64,000 nucleotides of DNA from Ehretia macrophylla (GCA_037974665.1 CM075780.1:55283594-55347593); one strand, 5' to 3'; shown: positions 1-10,899, numbered from the stretch's first letter. The notes: generated by a model not told the origin, from the sequence alone. Program-made: numbers and translations.

Positions 1-454
1 GATATACTATTTTATGTAATGTTTGAAATTTTCTATTTTAATTCCAAAAATGGACTTTTTGAGAATATATTCCATCAGTTTGATGGAAGTGTGCAAAAAA
101 TCAAATAACAAATATTGAAAATAATATATTAAGAAACAATGTAACATCAATTGCCACTTAATTTTCACAATATAAGGTAAAGTGGAAATCATACAAGTGA
201 CTCATTGTAATTGAAAACCACACCATGTCTAGAAAATGGTTTATCATTGTTTAACAATTACTAATTAAAGTAATGAGTTGTTTAGGATGAATGAGAATTA
301 TATATTGCGGTACTAGACATAAACTTACTCAAAATTTAAAATCAACGATTAAACTATTTATCATTTTAAATCACCCATTGAATAATTTTTTTTGTTTCAT
401 TTAAACAATTCATTAATCATTTCAATTTGTTGTAATTGATTTCTACTTTTGGTT
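1..454. other. AT-rich intergenic DNA
   Basis: No reading frame, RNA gene or element end is recognisable. The short open frame on the minus strand is low-complexity AT-rich sequence without family resemblance. Confidence 0.5.
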
Positions 455-830
455 GGTCAAAATTGTCATGATTGAGACCCACAAGAGATTTGGTTCATTT
501 AGAAATTTTGAACCAAGCTTGGCAAGCATCGCCTCATTTACCAGCAATTATAGGGGCGAAGACCAAGTCCCCCAACTAATTTAGGACATCACAACTTTTC
601 CCATCCAACTCAATACATATTTCTTTTCTCCACGAAGAGCCCCAAATAAAGTTGCGTTGGAGTTTATCGATTTCCTGACAGGTTTGAATAGGAATAGCTG
701 TTGTATTCATCGTATAGACATGCAAGGCAGCAATAACGGACTTGGCAAGCGTAATTCTTCCCGCAAAAGATAACATATTAATCTTTCCACCCTGCAAGTG
801 TTGCCTGAGCTTTAGCAACAACGAACTTGG
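455..830 (-). pseudogene. LINE reverse transcriptase C-terminal remnant
   Basis: The minus-strand translation from about 821 carries LSFAGRITLAKSVIAALHVY followed by IPIQTCQEIDKLQRNFIWG. This is the conserved stretch just after the reverse-transcriptase core in plant non-LTR (LINE) polyproteins. After about 590 the match continues in another frame (PKLVGGLGLRPYN) and then in further frames as far as about 455, where residues equivalent to the usual NEP..LWV motif can be read. At least two frameshifts and in-frame stops are needed, so this is a dead fragment of roughly 125 codons. Neither the catalytic YxDD block nor a 3' tail is present. The LINE family match is established knowledge; the exact clade is not determined. 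Confidence 0.8.
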
Positions 831-867
831 CGAAAGTGTATCTAATTATTTCACATGGATAAATCAG

Positions 868-1310
868 GACTTTTAAAACTAGTATATAAAATTATGGGTT
901 ACTCCATCTAAAACCATCTAAAACCAATTGGTTTTAGAATAGAACCTCAAGTTAACTATCATGGTATCAGAGTTGGACATTGGTCTTATATAATCCATTC
1001 ACGTGTGGCCCAATAATTTCCAAGTGTTAACTTTAGTACGTAGTTTTCGATTTTGCTACTTTTATACCACATCATTAATTAATTACACATTCGATAATTG
1101 ACTTTGGTATGCAACTCTTCCAAATTCTCTTCTTCTTCAACTATATCAATTAATTAGTCATGAGTGACAAATGAAGGCGGTATTGAAGAATCCAATTGTG
1201 CCACAAGGACAAATAAGGATTTTCAACAGCAGTATATAAAATTTTGAGTACTCCACTTAGTACTAATTAGTTTTAAGATAAAATCGCAAATTAACTATTA
1301 ATTCTAACGT
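868..1310. repeat. Two diverged copies of a ~90-bp motif
   Basis: Positions 868-972 and 1218-1310 are related: both run from an AGTATATAAAAT word through ACTCCA and a GGTTTTA/AGTTTTA word to TTAACTAT. The first copy is followed by ATGGTATCAGAG, which resembles the tRNA-Met primer-binding word found just inside plant LTRs, but no LTR pair is visible. Identity unknown; probably debris of an LTR element. Confidence 0.35.
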
Positions 1311-1334
1311 AACATCCACACATTCTCTAGACGG

Positions 1335-1790
1335 ATCCAACAAAATAAACATCTTTGATAAAATGTACTACAACACCTTGTCATGAATATGGCTAGTGAT
1401 AAAGTGCACTACAACACCTTGTCATGAATATGGCTAGTTTCTTGTCTATAAAAAGAGTAAAACAATATAAGTTTAAGGGCGATTCTTGGTATAGATCGAT
1501 TGTGATGAGAAAAGCATTGATCCACCTATTTATCTTTACATTAATCATACATTTATCATGCATCTTTCTTATCATTTTAATATGTACTAATATCATTCTT
1601 CTCCAATACTCTTTACAATATCTCTTTAAGAATTCGATCATATACTTTTTTGAAGTCAATAAACACTATGTGTTGGAATTTTTTTCATTTTCTCGATATT
1701 GCTCCATTAGTCTTAATTCTTAGTAAAAAAGTAGCTTCTATTATTGATATACTAGGTATGGAACCAAACTAACTCTTTGAAGTATTTGTA
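1335..1790 (-). pseudogene. LINE reverse transcriptase remnant (fingers/palm part)
   Basis: Read on the minus strand from about 1780, three frames together give the landmarks of a plant LINE reverse transcriptase: a FGSIPSISIIEATFLL stretch (cognate of the usual FGFMPGRSTMEAIF), then RLMEQYREN, then a DFKKVYDR-like stretch, then ITIDLYQESPLNLY (cognate of the GLHQGS.LSPYLF block), and finally residues near HIHDKV. It belongs to a different part of the protein, and probably a different element, from the fragment at 455-830. Several frameshifts and stops make it non-functional. The YADD catalytic motif should follow but the similarity ends near 1335. Confidence 0.75.
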
Positions 1791-1873
1791 TTCTTTCTTA
1801 ATCTTATTTTGATCATTTTTTTTATAATTGCATAATACACCTCATTTATTTAATTTCTTGGTAATTGACACAG

Positions 1874-1975
1874 TATTTTTATTTTTAATTTTTTATTCCC
1901 ACTCCCATGAGAATCGAATGTTGGTCTCCTAACTACCAAGGGGAGTAGCCCACCACTATGCTACTCTTGAATCTC
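1874..1975 (-). mobile_element. tRNA-derived SINE (putative)
   Basis: On the minus strand an RNA polymerase III A-box-like word TAGCATAGTGGTG (1951-1964) is followed about 30 bp later by a B-box-like CATTCGATTC (1911-1920) and an A/T-rich tail ending near 1874. That arrangement and spacing is typical of plant tRNA-derived SINEs. No target duplication was confirmed. Confidence 0.5.
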
Positions 1976-2188
1976 TGATAATTGACGTAGTTTTGATGCC
2001 ACTTATCCTTTTCTTTTGTACATGCATCAAATGTCTTCTTACTCGTTAGAATTACATTGAAAGGCCTTTTGCGCTAAGTTATATCATTCTCACCTATCTA
2101 CCTCCAAACCTTATTCACACTAGACTACATGAATGAATAAATAGGGATGATAGGTATATGGTTTAAGCCCAGTTATAAAATCAATTAA

Positions 2189-2582
2189 GGCTCTGTTTGG
2201 CCTAGCTTCTAGACAGTCAAAAGTGTTTCCTATGAATTTAGAAACTGAACTAATTTGTTTGACCCATTTTTAAAAGTGTTTTTAGGTAAAAGTTGAAGCT
2301 AAAAAAAGCTAAAAATTGAGAAGCTCCATATTGGAGCTTTTCAAAAAAGACTTTTGCGAAACTGTTTGATATAATGCTGGAAGCTGTTTTTTTTTTCCCT
2401 CAAATATACCCATCCATATTTTTAAAGTCCGATATTACCCTCAAAATTTTTAAAAGTTCAACATTGTGTAACACAGGCCAAACAATTAATGGTTTTTGTT
2501 CAACAACACTTCTTACAAAAGCTCTACTCTAAAAGCTCTACAACTCAAAAGTTGAAATTTCATAGCTAGGCCAAACAAAGCC
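2189..2582. mobile_element. Tourist-type (PIF/Harbinger) MITE
   Basis: Terminal inverted repeats GGCTCTGTTTGGCCTAGCT at the left and, on the opposite strand, GGCTTTGTTTGGCCTAGCT at the right, flanked by a 3-bp TAA duplication (2186-2188 and 2583-2585). Length 394 bp with no coding capacity. TIR sequence and TAA target site are those of PIF/Harbinger MITEs. It sits inside the hAT-like fragment. A related copy lies at 6580-6929. Confidence 0.8.
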
Positions 2583-2701
2583 TAAGGCATCCAATAGGGT
2601 TCGATTTTCATAACAGTATGAGAATTAATAAGATAGGTTTTGGTAATAGACTTTAATTAAGCCTAAATCCAATTGTTAATTTATTAAAAAAATAAGTATA
2701 T

Positions 2702-2702
2702 A

Positions 2703-2736
<34 letters not shown>
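2702..2736. repeat. (TA)n microsatellite
   Basis: Uninterrupted TA dinucleotides; part of the hAT-like repeat, whose other copies also carry TA tracts. Confidence 0.9.
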
Positions 2737-2739
<3 letters not shown>

Positions 2740-2741
<2 letters not shown>

Positions 2742-2947
2742 GTCATATGATATTTATTTGAGGTACCTGGTGTTGATGTTGTAGAGTTAGTAACTTTATT
2801 TGTGATTATTTAAATTTTAGTGAACTGGAGTGGGAATTTGCAAGTCTATAATATCAACATGAGTTATCTCAAACAAATATCATATGGTGGGCATTTGCAT
2901 GTCTATAACATCAACCCAAGTTACCTCAAACAAATATCATATGACTT
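2740..2947. repeat. Foldback inverted repeat (MITE-like)
   Basis: The left arm begins AAGTCATATGATATTTATTT and the right arm ends with its near-exact complement at 2947; the pairing extends about 45 bp through a GATGTTGTAGAG-like block. A second, shorter copy of the right arm is at about 2848-2887. The 208-bp structure would fold into a long hairpin. No clear target duplication was seen, so the superfamily is unknown. Confidence 0.6.
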
Positions 2948-3539
2948 CTTTTTTATATAAAAAATAAGAAATTGTATGACTTCTTGGAGCAAAAATCTAA
3001 TGGCTTCATTTTTTTTTTGTCCAACTTCTATATCGTTTTCTCGAGACTTTAAAGACCATTAGTTTTTCACACTAGTCACTTTGTGTATTTTTGGTTGAGC
3101 CTACAATTAAAAGCAATAAATATCATTTTCTCAAGACTTTAAAGATCATTGGTTGACACTAAACCACTTGCCATAAAAGGTGGTCATGTAATATTTCTTG
3201 GAGCACAAAAAATGTATGAGTTTGTAAGCTAAATATGACTCATATTTGTTTTTCTAATTAAACATGGTAGTTTAGATTGTGGCATTTAATATTTTCTAAC
3301 TATGGTTGGAAAGCTAATTTAGTAAGATTAATGTAGTCCGTAGATGATATTAATAGAGAAGAGTATTGTGTAGAATTATAGAGAATGAAATTGTAGAGGA
3401 GCTAAGTCCATGAAATTTATCTTGGATTACAACCATTCACTATGATGTCTAGATGGCAACATGTACACATGTTTTGATTAACACTGAAATGTATATTGAA
3501 ATTCAAGTGGACTTCTATCAAACTTAGACCTAATTCAAT
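2948..3539. other. Intergenic AT-rich DNA
   Basis: No gene recognised. A short pair of related words (ATTTTCTCAAGACTTTAAAG near 3124 and a similar stretch near 3035) suggests a degraded repeat. Confidence 0.4.
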
Positions 3540-3844
3540 AACTAAGTACAAAGCAAAGATATATTGGCAACCATTTGAAAAGTCACCTTAGTTAAGTTTA
3601 CTACAACTTCATGAAATTTTCTTTCATGTATGGGTAGGTCACTTATTAGTAAATAACTCTTTTCATTTAAATAAGTTATATACATAGTTTACTAGAAGAA
3701 TGAATCACTAGTTGGTGATGGTGATGTTGAAACGACCTCAAGTTCAATGCCCGCGACAGTGGTAGAAGGACCCTAAGCTTGGTGGCTATGGCAATGCTAA
3801 AAAGACCTTGAGCTTGGAAAATTTCATGGCAATGGAGAAGTAGA

Positions 3845-3955
3845 TTAGGCAAACGTATGCCATGGACATGAAAGTGCTGCCTCAAGCTTAACGAATTTCA
3901 TGGCAATGGAGATGTAGATGAGGAAAACTATGCCTACTTCTATTGCATGAGCCAT
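3845..3955 (-). pseudogene. Short secreted-peptide-like frame, copy A
   Basis: A 36-codon minus-strand frame starts at an ATG in good plant context (AAAAATGGCT) and begins with a hydrophobic stretch (VGIVFLIYISIAMKFV) like a signal peptide. It ends at a TAA where copy B has TCA and continues into SSPSPSP. Downstream, another frame contains a TSPSPTSDS stretch reminiscent of arabinogalactan peptides. Each copy lacks something: copy A the read-through, copy B the start. The function is unknown; a decayed small secreted-protein gene is a guess. Confidence 0.3.
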
Positions 3956-4087
3956 TTTTAATTTCTATTTTGGGCGTTTGTTGATGATGGTGGCTTTTAG
4001 GGCTTGGAGAGAAATAAGGTCAAACAAGGGACGTTTTAAAAATAATTCTGCCTCAAACGCCTTGCACTTTTTGTAAATTGGATACTC

Positions 4088-5001
4088 TACGAATGGTAGT
4101 GACTCAGTTAATTGTAAAAAAGGGATATTCATAACCAAAATTGTTTATTATGACATGTTACCAAAACTGTAATTGAAACTCGACGGGTTTGAAGAATCAA
4201 TTATTAAAATCAAAATTGCTAAGTATTCAAAAGATTATAGTTAATTGTGCCCATAAAACATTCTTAGGAAACAAATAAAAAATAGTTTAAACAGAAATTT
4301 AACCCAAAAAATATGTTACAAATTCTAATTTGAATGTCAAAAAGTCCAAAAATAAAATCAATGGAAACATATATACAATAAGATGATAAAATTTAAAATA
4401 AATTGCATAATCATGGCAATAGTTGTCCATAAACTAAATTTAGCCCAAGTTTTATCAATACTATTAAAACATATAACCCAAGTTTTATTAATACTATCAA
4501 AACATACATAAAATAAGACGATAAAATTTAAAATAAATTTCATAATCATTGCTATATTTGTCCATAAACTAAATTTAGGCTTTAGCCCAAGTTTTATTAT
4601 TCTAGTTATTGATTTGGCTAATCTTACAAAAAAAAAAAAAACTATTGGGTTAAAAAACCTAGATTTAGAAGTGTAAGTTTAGATATTAATATATTAGGCT
4701 AATATAAAAAAATATGCTTATTTTCTTGTCAATGTTAAATATAACATTATATATGTGGCATCTGTATATATATGTACATAAACGTACACAGACACAGATA
4801 TATATATATATATAAATCCATAATCAGGTTTTGAGTTTCAATCTTTTTTAATGTCAAATACAAAAAATTATTGTATTACCTATCAGTTACTCTTTATAAA
4901 AATCACACTTATCAGCCACCCCATAGGTTTTGTTATCAGGTTTGTCGTCGGTTCAAATATATGTCAGTTTTAGATTTAAATTCTACCAATTTTCATCTTT
5001 A
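4088..5001 (+). mobile_element. hAT-like non-autonomous element, copy A
   Basis: Paralogue of 13951-14798, present at the same place in both duplication copies, so it pre-dates the duplication. The left end is TACGAATGG and the right end TTCATCTTTA, degenerate forms of the TAGGGATGA...TCATCCCTA hAT termini. It contains a TA-rich tract (4796-4815). No coding capacity; no convincing 8-bp target duplication survives. Confidence 0.45.
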
Positions 5002-5181
5002 GACATTTTCTGAAATATAAGTCAACCCCTTTTTGGTACATTTCTTGGCAAAGATAAGAGTAGAATTGTAAGTTATAAAATGATAATAAACAAAAATGAA
5101 GAAGAAAAGATTTTTATTCAATAATTTTGACTTAGTCCCCTTGTACTTTTAGTAATAAGAGACATAGACCCGGTACATTAA

Positions 5182-5482
5182 GGTAGCGATTGGTATATTG
5201 GAATGGATTTGGACAGGAATGGAATGAACCAAGGAATGGAATGAAAGTGGGAATGGAATGAACTTGGGAATGAGAATGACATGTTTGGTATGCTTTAGGA
5301 ATTAAAAGTAGTAATGCGAATGACTTATATAATATGACATAATTGCCCTTTTATTATTATAGTATTAAAAATAAGAATAAATATAAACATAATAATAAAC
5401 AATATAAACATAAATAATAATAATAATAATAACAAAATAAAAATAATAAATAATAATAATAATAACAACAACAACAACAATA

Positions 5483-5517
<35 letters not shown>

Positions 5518-6190
5518 TAATAATAAAAATAAAAATGATTATTAATAACAAAATATTATTATATTTTTAATAATAATAATAATAATAATAATAATATTAA
5601 TAATAATAATAATTATTATTATTATTATTATTTAATCACTATTATTATTATTTATTTTTATTTTTATTATTTTATTTATTTATTTATTTATTATTATTAT
5701 TATCATTTTTTTATTATAATAATTATTATTTTTATAATATTATTATTATATTTTTAATTATATTTATTATTATTATTTTTTATTTTATTTATTTATTATT
5801 ATTATTATCATTTTTATTATTATTATTTTTTTATTATTATATTAATAATTTTTATTATTATTTTCATAATAATATTATTATATTTTTAATTATTATTATT
5901 ATTATTTAATCACTATTATTATTTTTTATTTTTATTATTATTATTTTCATAATAATAATAATTAAACAAATTATTTATAAAGGGTATGGTAGTCAAGTTG
6001 ATTCCCAAATACATAGGAATGGGCCATTCCCATGTATTTGGTCTGGAATGGCTATTCCTATGTATGTGGGAATGAGATTCCCTTGGAAATAACATTTTCA
6101 AGTTCATTATCTCATACCAAACATGGGAATTAAAATAGAATTGGGAATGTCATTTTATTCCCAACTCATTCCCACATACCAATCACTGCC
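5182..6190. mobile_element. PIF/Harbinger-type MITE with (ATT)n core
   Basis: Terminal inverted repeats GGTAGCGATTGGTAT (left) and, complemented, GGCAGTGATTGGTAT (right), continuing as GGAATG-rich arms of about 150 bp, flanked by TAA duplications (5179-5181, 6191-6193). Copy B has the uninterrupted site TATTAAGAAAAA at about 14976, showing insertion after the duplication. The centre is a roughly 600-bp run of ATT/AAT trinucleotides. Confidence 0.85.
5340..5960. repeat. (ATT)n / (AAT)n trinucleotide expansion
   Basis: Almost purely A and T with a period of three, changing from AAT-rich to ATT-rich strand composition near 5610. It forms the core of the surrounding MITE, so the two halves can pair as an extension of the inverted repeats. 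Confidence 0.9.
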
Positions 6191-6579
6191 TAAGAAAAAT
6201 AAGAGAAATAGGCCTTGACTATTCAGGATCCGTCTCGTTTTTGGTATAGAAAGGAAAAAAAAAAATGTGAATGGTCAATATTAAAGAAACACATGATGCA
6301 AACTAGTCTGCAAGCCCATCACATCCTTTTTTCCCCTTTCTTCTCTTTTCTTTACTTTCCATGTATCTCATGACTAAGTATGGCATGCAGCCAACCTCCC
6401 ATGGATCCTCCATAGGTGTTTTCGGTACACTTTTGATTTTTGATCATCATCATTGAAAATTAGAAAGTTCACTCAAATAATCTTCAATCTACCCAAACCC
6501 ATTATTACTACCATTGCCATTAAATACTTAACTATGCGAACTACACGAAATGATGAAACAACAAGGACACAATGGGTAA

Positions 6580-6929
6580 GACTCTATTTGGTCTAATCGC
6601 AAAATTTTAATTTTTGAGTTGTAAAACTTTTAGTAGTAGAGTTTTGATTAGAAGTATTGTTGAACAAAAGCCGTTGACTGTTTGACTTATGTTGGGCAAT
6701 TGTGAACTTTTAAAAAATTTGAGGGTAATGTTGAACTTAAAAAAATATGAAATGGTATATTTGAGAAAGAAAAAGAAAAACTTTAATTTAGAACTTCTTG
6801 TTTTTTAGCTTTTTTTCAACTTTAACTTTTACCTAAAAGCACTTTAAGAAATATGCCAAACAAATTAGATTAGCTTCTAAACTTATAGAAACCACTTTTG
6901 AGTGTCAAAAAATTAAGCCAAATAGAACC
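6580..6929. mobile_element. Tourist-type MITE
   Basis: Ends GACTCTATTTGG and CCAAATAGAACC, flanked by TAA (6577-6579, 6930-6932); the internal sequence is similar to the MITE at 2189-2582 in inverse orientation (words AAAAGCACTTT, CAACTTTAACTTTTACC). In copy B the site is empty: CAAGTAATTCTTTGAC at about 15367. It therefore inserted after the duplication. Confidence 0.85.
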
Positions 6930-7352
6930 TAATTCTTTGACAAAAAAGAAAGTTAATAGAGTTGGTGACCCGTCTTGTCAAAAACAAGAAAACCTTAATA
7001 ACTACTTTTTTGCCATAGGATTAGTCAGAGCTTTGCTCGTTTTTGTATTATTTTACATATTTATTGCCTGAAGAGGATAACAGTGATAATAAGCCATAGT
7101 TTAAACTGATGAATAGGGAATTATCTAAATTGATGAATTGGGAATTATCTTTTAAAAATATCAAATTTTGATTACAATAAAAATGAAAATCCAATAAGTG
7201 TATTAGAAACACTTATGGTAGGTTTGGTGGTGTTAGTTACACGCCATGCATAGCCATGAGATATGCAGAGAGAAGAAGAAAATAAAGAATGGGGAAAAAA
7301 GTAAAAAAAAGGAATAGAGTAAGGTGAGATGGGGTTGCACATTTTTTTGAGT

Positions 7353-7976
7353 TAGAAATGACGGTTTGGTTAATTGTGGTTTTTGAAAAAATCGAAATCG
7401 AAACCATTTAGTATAACTGAAATTGAAAACCAATAGTTTTGAAAACCATTATTCAAAACTAAAACCGACAAGTATAAAAAAAACAGTAGATAACTGAAAC
7501 CGAAACCGATAATTTTAAAAAAATAATTTAAATAGAAAAAGAGTCCAAAAATATGAAAAAAAAAAATTAAAAATACAATAAATCAAAATCCATAAATATT
7601 AATTTAAATAGTATTTTTTTAGTTAGGCACTTGGGAGCCCAATAACTTTTTTTGTTGTTTCTTATTTTAATAACTGTATTGGACCTTAAATTTTTTTTTT
7701 TAAAAAATTGCCCATTTTAAATTCTCTATTGATATAATTTTAGATATTAGTATAAAAATTATTTTTATATTTTCATCAACTATAAATATTAATTTATTAT
7801 ATAATATAAAAATATTATATATTATATAATAAACTAATAATTGAGTTTCGGGTTTCGATTTTTTTTAACGTCTAAAACCAAAACCTATCGACTTATCCAT
7901 CGATTTTTGTTATCAAATTTTTATTGGACGGATTCCCATCAATTTTGATTATAGCGATTACCCGTTGTCATCCCTA
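7353..7976 (-). mobile_element. hAT non-autonomous element with target duplication
   Basis: On the minus strand it starts TAGGGATGACAACGGG (right edge 7976) and ends at a decayed TAGAAATGAC on the left (7353). The 8-bp flanks TTTTGAGT (7345-7352) and CTTTGAGT (7977-7984) match at seven positions, as expected for a hAT target duplication. Copy B carries one TTTGAGT at about 15765 with no insertion. The 624-bp element has no coding frame. The internal words GATGGGAATCC and GATAGGTTTTGG recur in the copies at 18413 and, in part, 32137. Confidence 0.8.
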
Positions 7977-8694
7977 CTTTGAGTCTATATGTTTCTTGAA
8001 AACTGAAATTTCACATTTTTACATTCTTTTTTCCTAACAAAAGAATAGATGGATTTGAGGAAAAGGAACTTGTCTCTCTCATTGAATAAACTCTGGGGTC
8101 TATATGTCTTTTCTACAAATGTACAAGTAGTCTGAATCAAAATTACTATATACAAATTTCTATTTTTTTATTTTTTATTATAATTGATCATTACATCCTT
8201 ATTCTTAATGAAAAAGTTAACAGAAGGTGTCCAACTATCATATTTAATAAATAGGCAGTCTAAGTCTGATTAACCAAAAGTTGAAAGAGTTTGAGGTAAA
8301 ATTATCATCTTTTTTCTGTTTAAATTGATAAACGTAAAAGAGATTTTTATAATTAGTGATGGTTAGTATAAATAAGATGACATAAATGATTGCACTCTAT
8401 TAGTATAAAGTCTCATTTTTTAGAAATTACTGGAATAGCATAATTAGTCGTCGTCTTTGTATTAACTTGCAAATGAGTTGCACTCTGTTACAAGTGCTTC
8501 CTTCTCATGTTCATATATTTTTTGATAGTTGAATGAAAATATTTACTTGTTTAGCAAAAAAAAAAATGACAAAAATGATTGACTGAGACAATAGACAAAT
8601 TATTGCCCTGATGTCTTGCCGCAGGATTTGGGTACTCGTATCCAATTATATTGTTCATTTTACTTGTGAATTGCAATAAGTCTGTAATTGAAAA

Positions 8695-9430
8695 AAAAAA
8701 AAAACTTTTGCCGGAATGAGAATTTTATACAGTGTAACACAGGTAAACTTGGATGATGTGTGCGGTTGGTCAACTCAAAAGTCAACTCTTAAAGGGTGTT
8801 CCTATCTAATCCAGCAAGGAAGCCCACAAACAAAAGCTTATTGGTGTTTCATGCCTTTTTTGGGCGCTTGTTTCAGAAGGCCTAACAACTCTAGTTGAAA
8901 TGGGCTTTGAACAAATGTTCCAAATGGGCCACATATATATGGCACACGTCAGAAATATGGAATGGACCACTGGCGCTTTGCTCTAGTCATATGATTCTTG
9001 CTTTGTATATGAGAGGTTCCGAAATCAATTATTGACAAGTATAACATCCTTTATATATTATGTAATATTGATTTTTAAAAAAATGTACGGAATGGAAATG
9101 GACTTCAAGGTTCACGGTTTTGGAAAGTTTAAAAAAAACATCTTTGATGCACACAGATGGACTAGATATTGAGACTAATTCGAAGGCTATAGTGGATCTT
9201 ATTCAAGGTAGGCACACCTTTGAACAGTCCTTTGAGACCTCTAATTGAAGACTGTAAAGAAATTCTATAATGACATCTAAACTTTCAACTCCGACATATT
9301 TATCGAGAAGTTGACAAATCTGTTGACTAGATTTCCAATTTCAACTTGACCCAACCATTAGATAATATAACAATACTTGCTCTTCTATCCGAGCTCCTTA
9401 TATTATTGGAAGAAAGATATGAAACATTTC
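8695..9430 (+). repeat. RNase H-bearing module, copy 1
   Basis: First of several repeats of a module running from a GTGTAACACA(G/A)GTAAACTTGG word, through CCAGCAAGGAAGCCC and GCCTAACAACTCTAG, to the RNase H-like fragment. It ends after TTATTGGAAGAAAGA. The GTTCACGG...TTTGGAAAG section is shortened here by an internal deletion of about 70 bp relative to the other copies. Confidence 0.7.
9120..9290 (+). pseudogene. RNase H-like fragment, copy 1
   Basis: Frames here read a degenerate DGLDIET.SKAIVDLIQG stretch, cognate of the ETDSKAVVDLI core of the plant RNase H-like (RVT_3) domain. It is truncated upstream by the deletion next to 9115 and broken by frameshifts. See the better-preserved copy at 10390-10622. 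Confidence 0.6.
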
Positions 9431-9897
9431 ATATGTGTTTATCTGCTATTGAACAAATTACTTCTGTATTGCAATAAATCTTTAGTTGACAAAAAGAAAA
9501 AATTTACTTTTGCTGGAATTAGAATTTTATACGAAGTGTAACACAAGTAAACTTGGATGAAATATGTGTGGTTGGGCTAGTCAAATATTAACTCTAGTAA
9601 AGGGTGTTCCTATCTAATCCAGCAAGGAAGCCCACAAACCAAAGTTTATTGAGTTATGAATTCTGACGAAGAAATGAGTATGTTGGTGCTTCGTGCCTCT
9701 TTTGGGCGCTTGCTTCAGAAGGCCTAACTACTCTAGTTGAAATGGGCTTTGAACACATGTTCCAAATGGGCCATGGCACACGTTAAAATATGGAATGGAC
9801 CACTGGGCCTTTGCTCTAGTGATATGGTTCTCGCTTTGTATGCAAGAGGTTCTGAAATCGATTCTTGACAAGTGTAATATCCTTTATATGTGATTTA

Positions 9898-10342
9898 GGC
9901 TCCGTTTGTTTGCCGTAAAATAACTTGCTTGTGTAAAATATTTTCCGTGGAAAGTGTTTTCCTGGAAAATAAAATATTTTACATGGCTCCGTTTGTTTGC
10001 CGTAAAATAACTTATTGAGGGAAAATATTTTACTGGAAAATAGAATACTGAAAAATATTTTCTAGTGTTTGGATGTAAGGTAAGTTCGGTAAAATGTTTT
10101 CTTATCCCAAAGGACATGAAAACATTTTACATAATTTTGTACTAGCCGCAATTGTTAATCGGAAAATATTTTACGGTTGACTAATTTTTCGGTGTTACCA
10201 AACACCGTAAAATTAAGAAAAAGCAGCCGCAATTTTTGACTGAAAAATATTTTACGGTTGATCAATTTTCTAGTGTTACCAAACACCGTAAATTCCGAAA
10301 AATATTTTTCGGTAAAATATTTTACAGCAAACAAACGGAGCC
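9898..10342. mobile_element. PIF/Harbinger-type MITE with duplicated left end
   Basis: Termini GGCTCCGTTTGTTTGCCG (left) and the inverse CAAACAAACGGAGCC (right), flanked by TTA (9895-9897, 10343-10345). The three paralogous sites in the window (about 9060, 11425, 16770) lack it. The first 87 bp are repeated in tandem: a second GGCTCCGTTTGTTTGCCG begins at 9985. Many TAAAATATTTTAC palindromic words lie inside. Confidence 0.85.
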
Positions 10343-10389
10343 TTAATATTGATTTTTGACCTCCTTGAAATAATAAAAACAACAAAAAA

Positions 10390-10622
10390 AATGTACGGAA
10401 TCACAACTGCACTTCGGGGTTCACGATTAATTTGGGATTGGCATCAAATATGGAGGCTGAGGTCACAATTCTTTGGGAAGTTTAAAAGGAGCCTCTTTGA
10501 TGCACATAGATGGACTAGAAATTGAGACGGATTGGAAGGCTATAGTGGATCTTATTCAGGGTAGCACTCCTTTGAACAGTCCTTTGAGATCTCTAATTGA
10601 AAACTGTAAGAAAATTCTATAA
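10390..10622 (+). pseudogene. RNase H-like (RVT_3) domain fragment, best copy
   Basis: From about 10402 one frame reads CTSGFTINLGLASNMEAEV, the conserved GGF..N.G..S...AE segment of plant RNase H-like proteins. After a single-base shift near 10478 an uninterrupted 47-codon frame (10479-10622) contains IDGLEIETDWKAIVDLIQ and then SPLRSLIENCKKIL, ending at TAA. These are the third catalytic-Asp region and final helix of the RVT_3 family, found in LINE-derived and host RNase H-like proteins. The first two acidic blocks are missing. Truncated and shifted, so a remnant; whether its parent was a LINE or a host gene is not resolved. Confidence 0.65.
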
Positions 10623-10899
10623 TAACATATAAACTTTTAACTTCTTAAATTGTTAATAAAAACACAAGAAATAGGAAAAAAAAATACATATTTATCGAGA
10701 AGTCGACAAATTTATTGACTGAATTGCTAACTTTAACTTGACACAACCATTAGGTAATATAACAATACTTGCTCCACTAGCTATGCTCCTTAAATTATTG
10801 GAAGAAAGACATGAAGGGTCATCCCCTAGGTTGATCGTAGAGTAGCCTCAATGGCTATTTACTTTGCTGTTTTTGTAATAGAGATCAACTAGATATCTG

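Larger units (their letters stand above)
2142..2739 (+). mobile_element. hAT-like element fragment, interrupted by a MITE
   Basis: The left end TAGGGATGATAGG matches the Ac-type hAT terminal motif TAGGGATGA. The body after the inserted MITE (2583 onward) shares words with the other hAT-like copies of this window (GATAGGTTTTGG and a following (TA)n tract). The right terminus is not found; the similarity fades in the TA run at 2702-2736, beside the foldback sequence. It carries no coding capacity. Confidence 0.5.

Noticed and set aside
8716-8898. 60-codon frame in RNase H module copy 1
   Set aside because: Interrupted in the other module copies; no similarity to any known protein.
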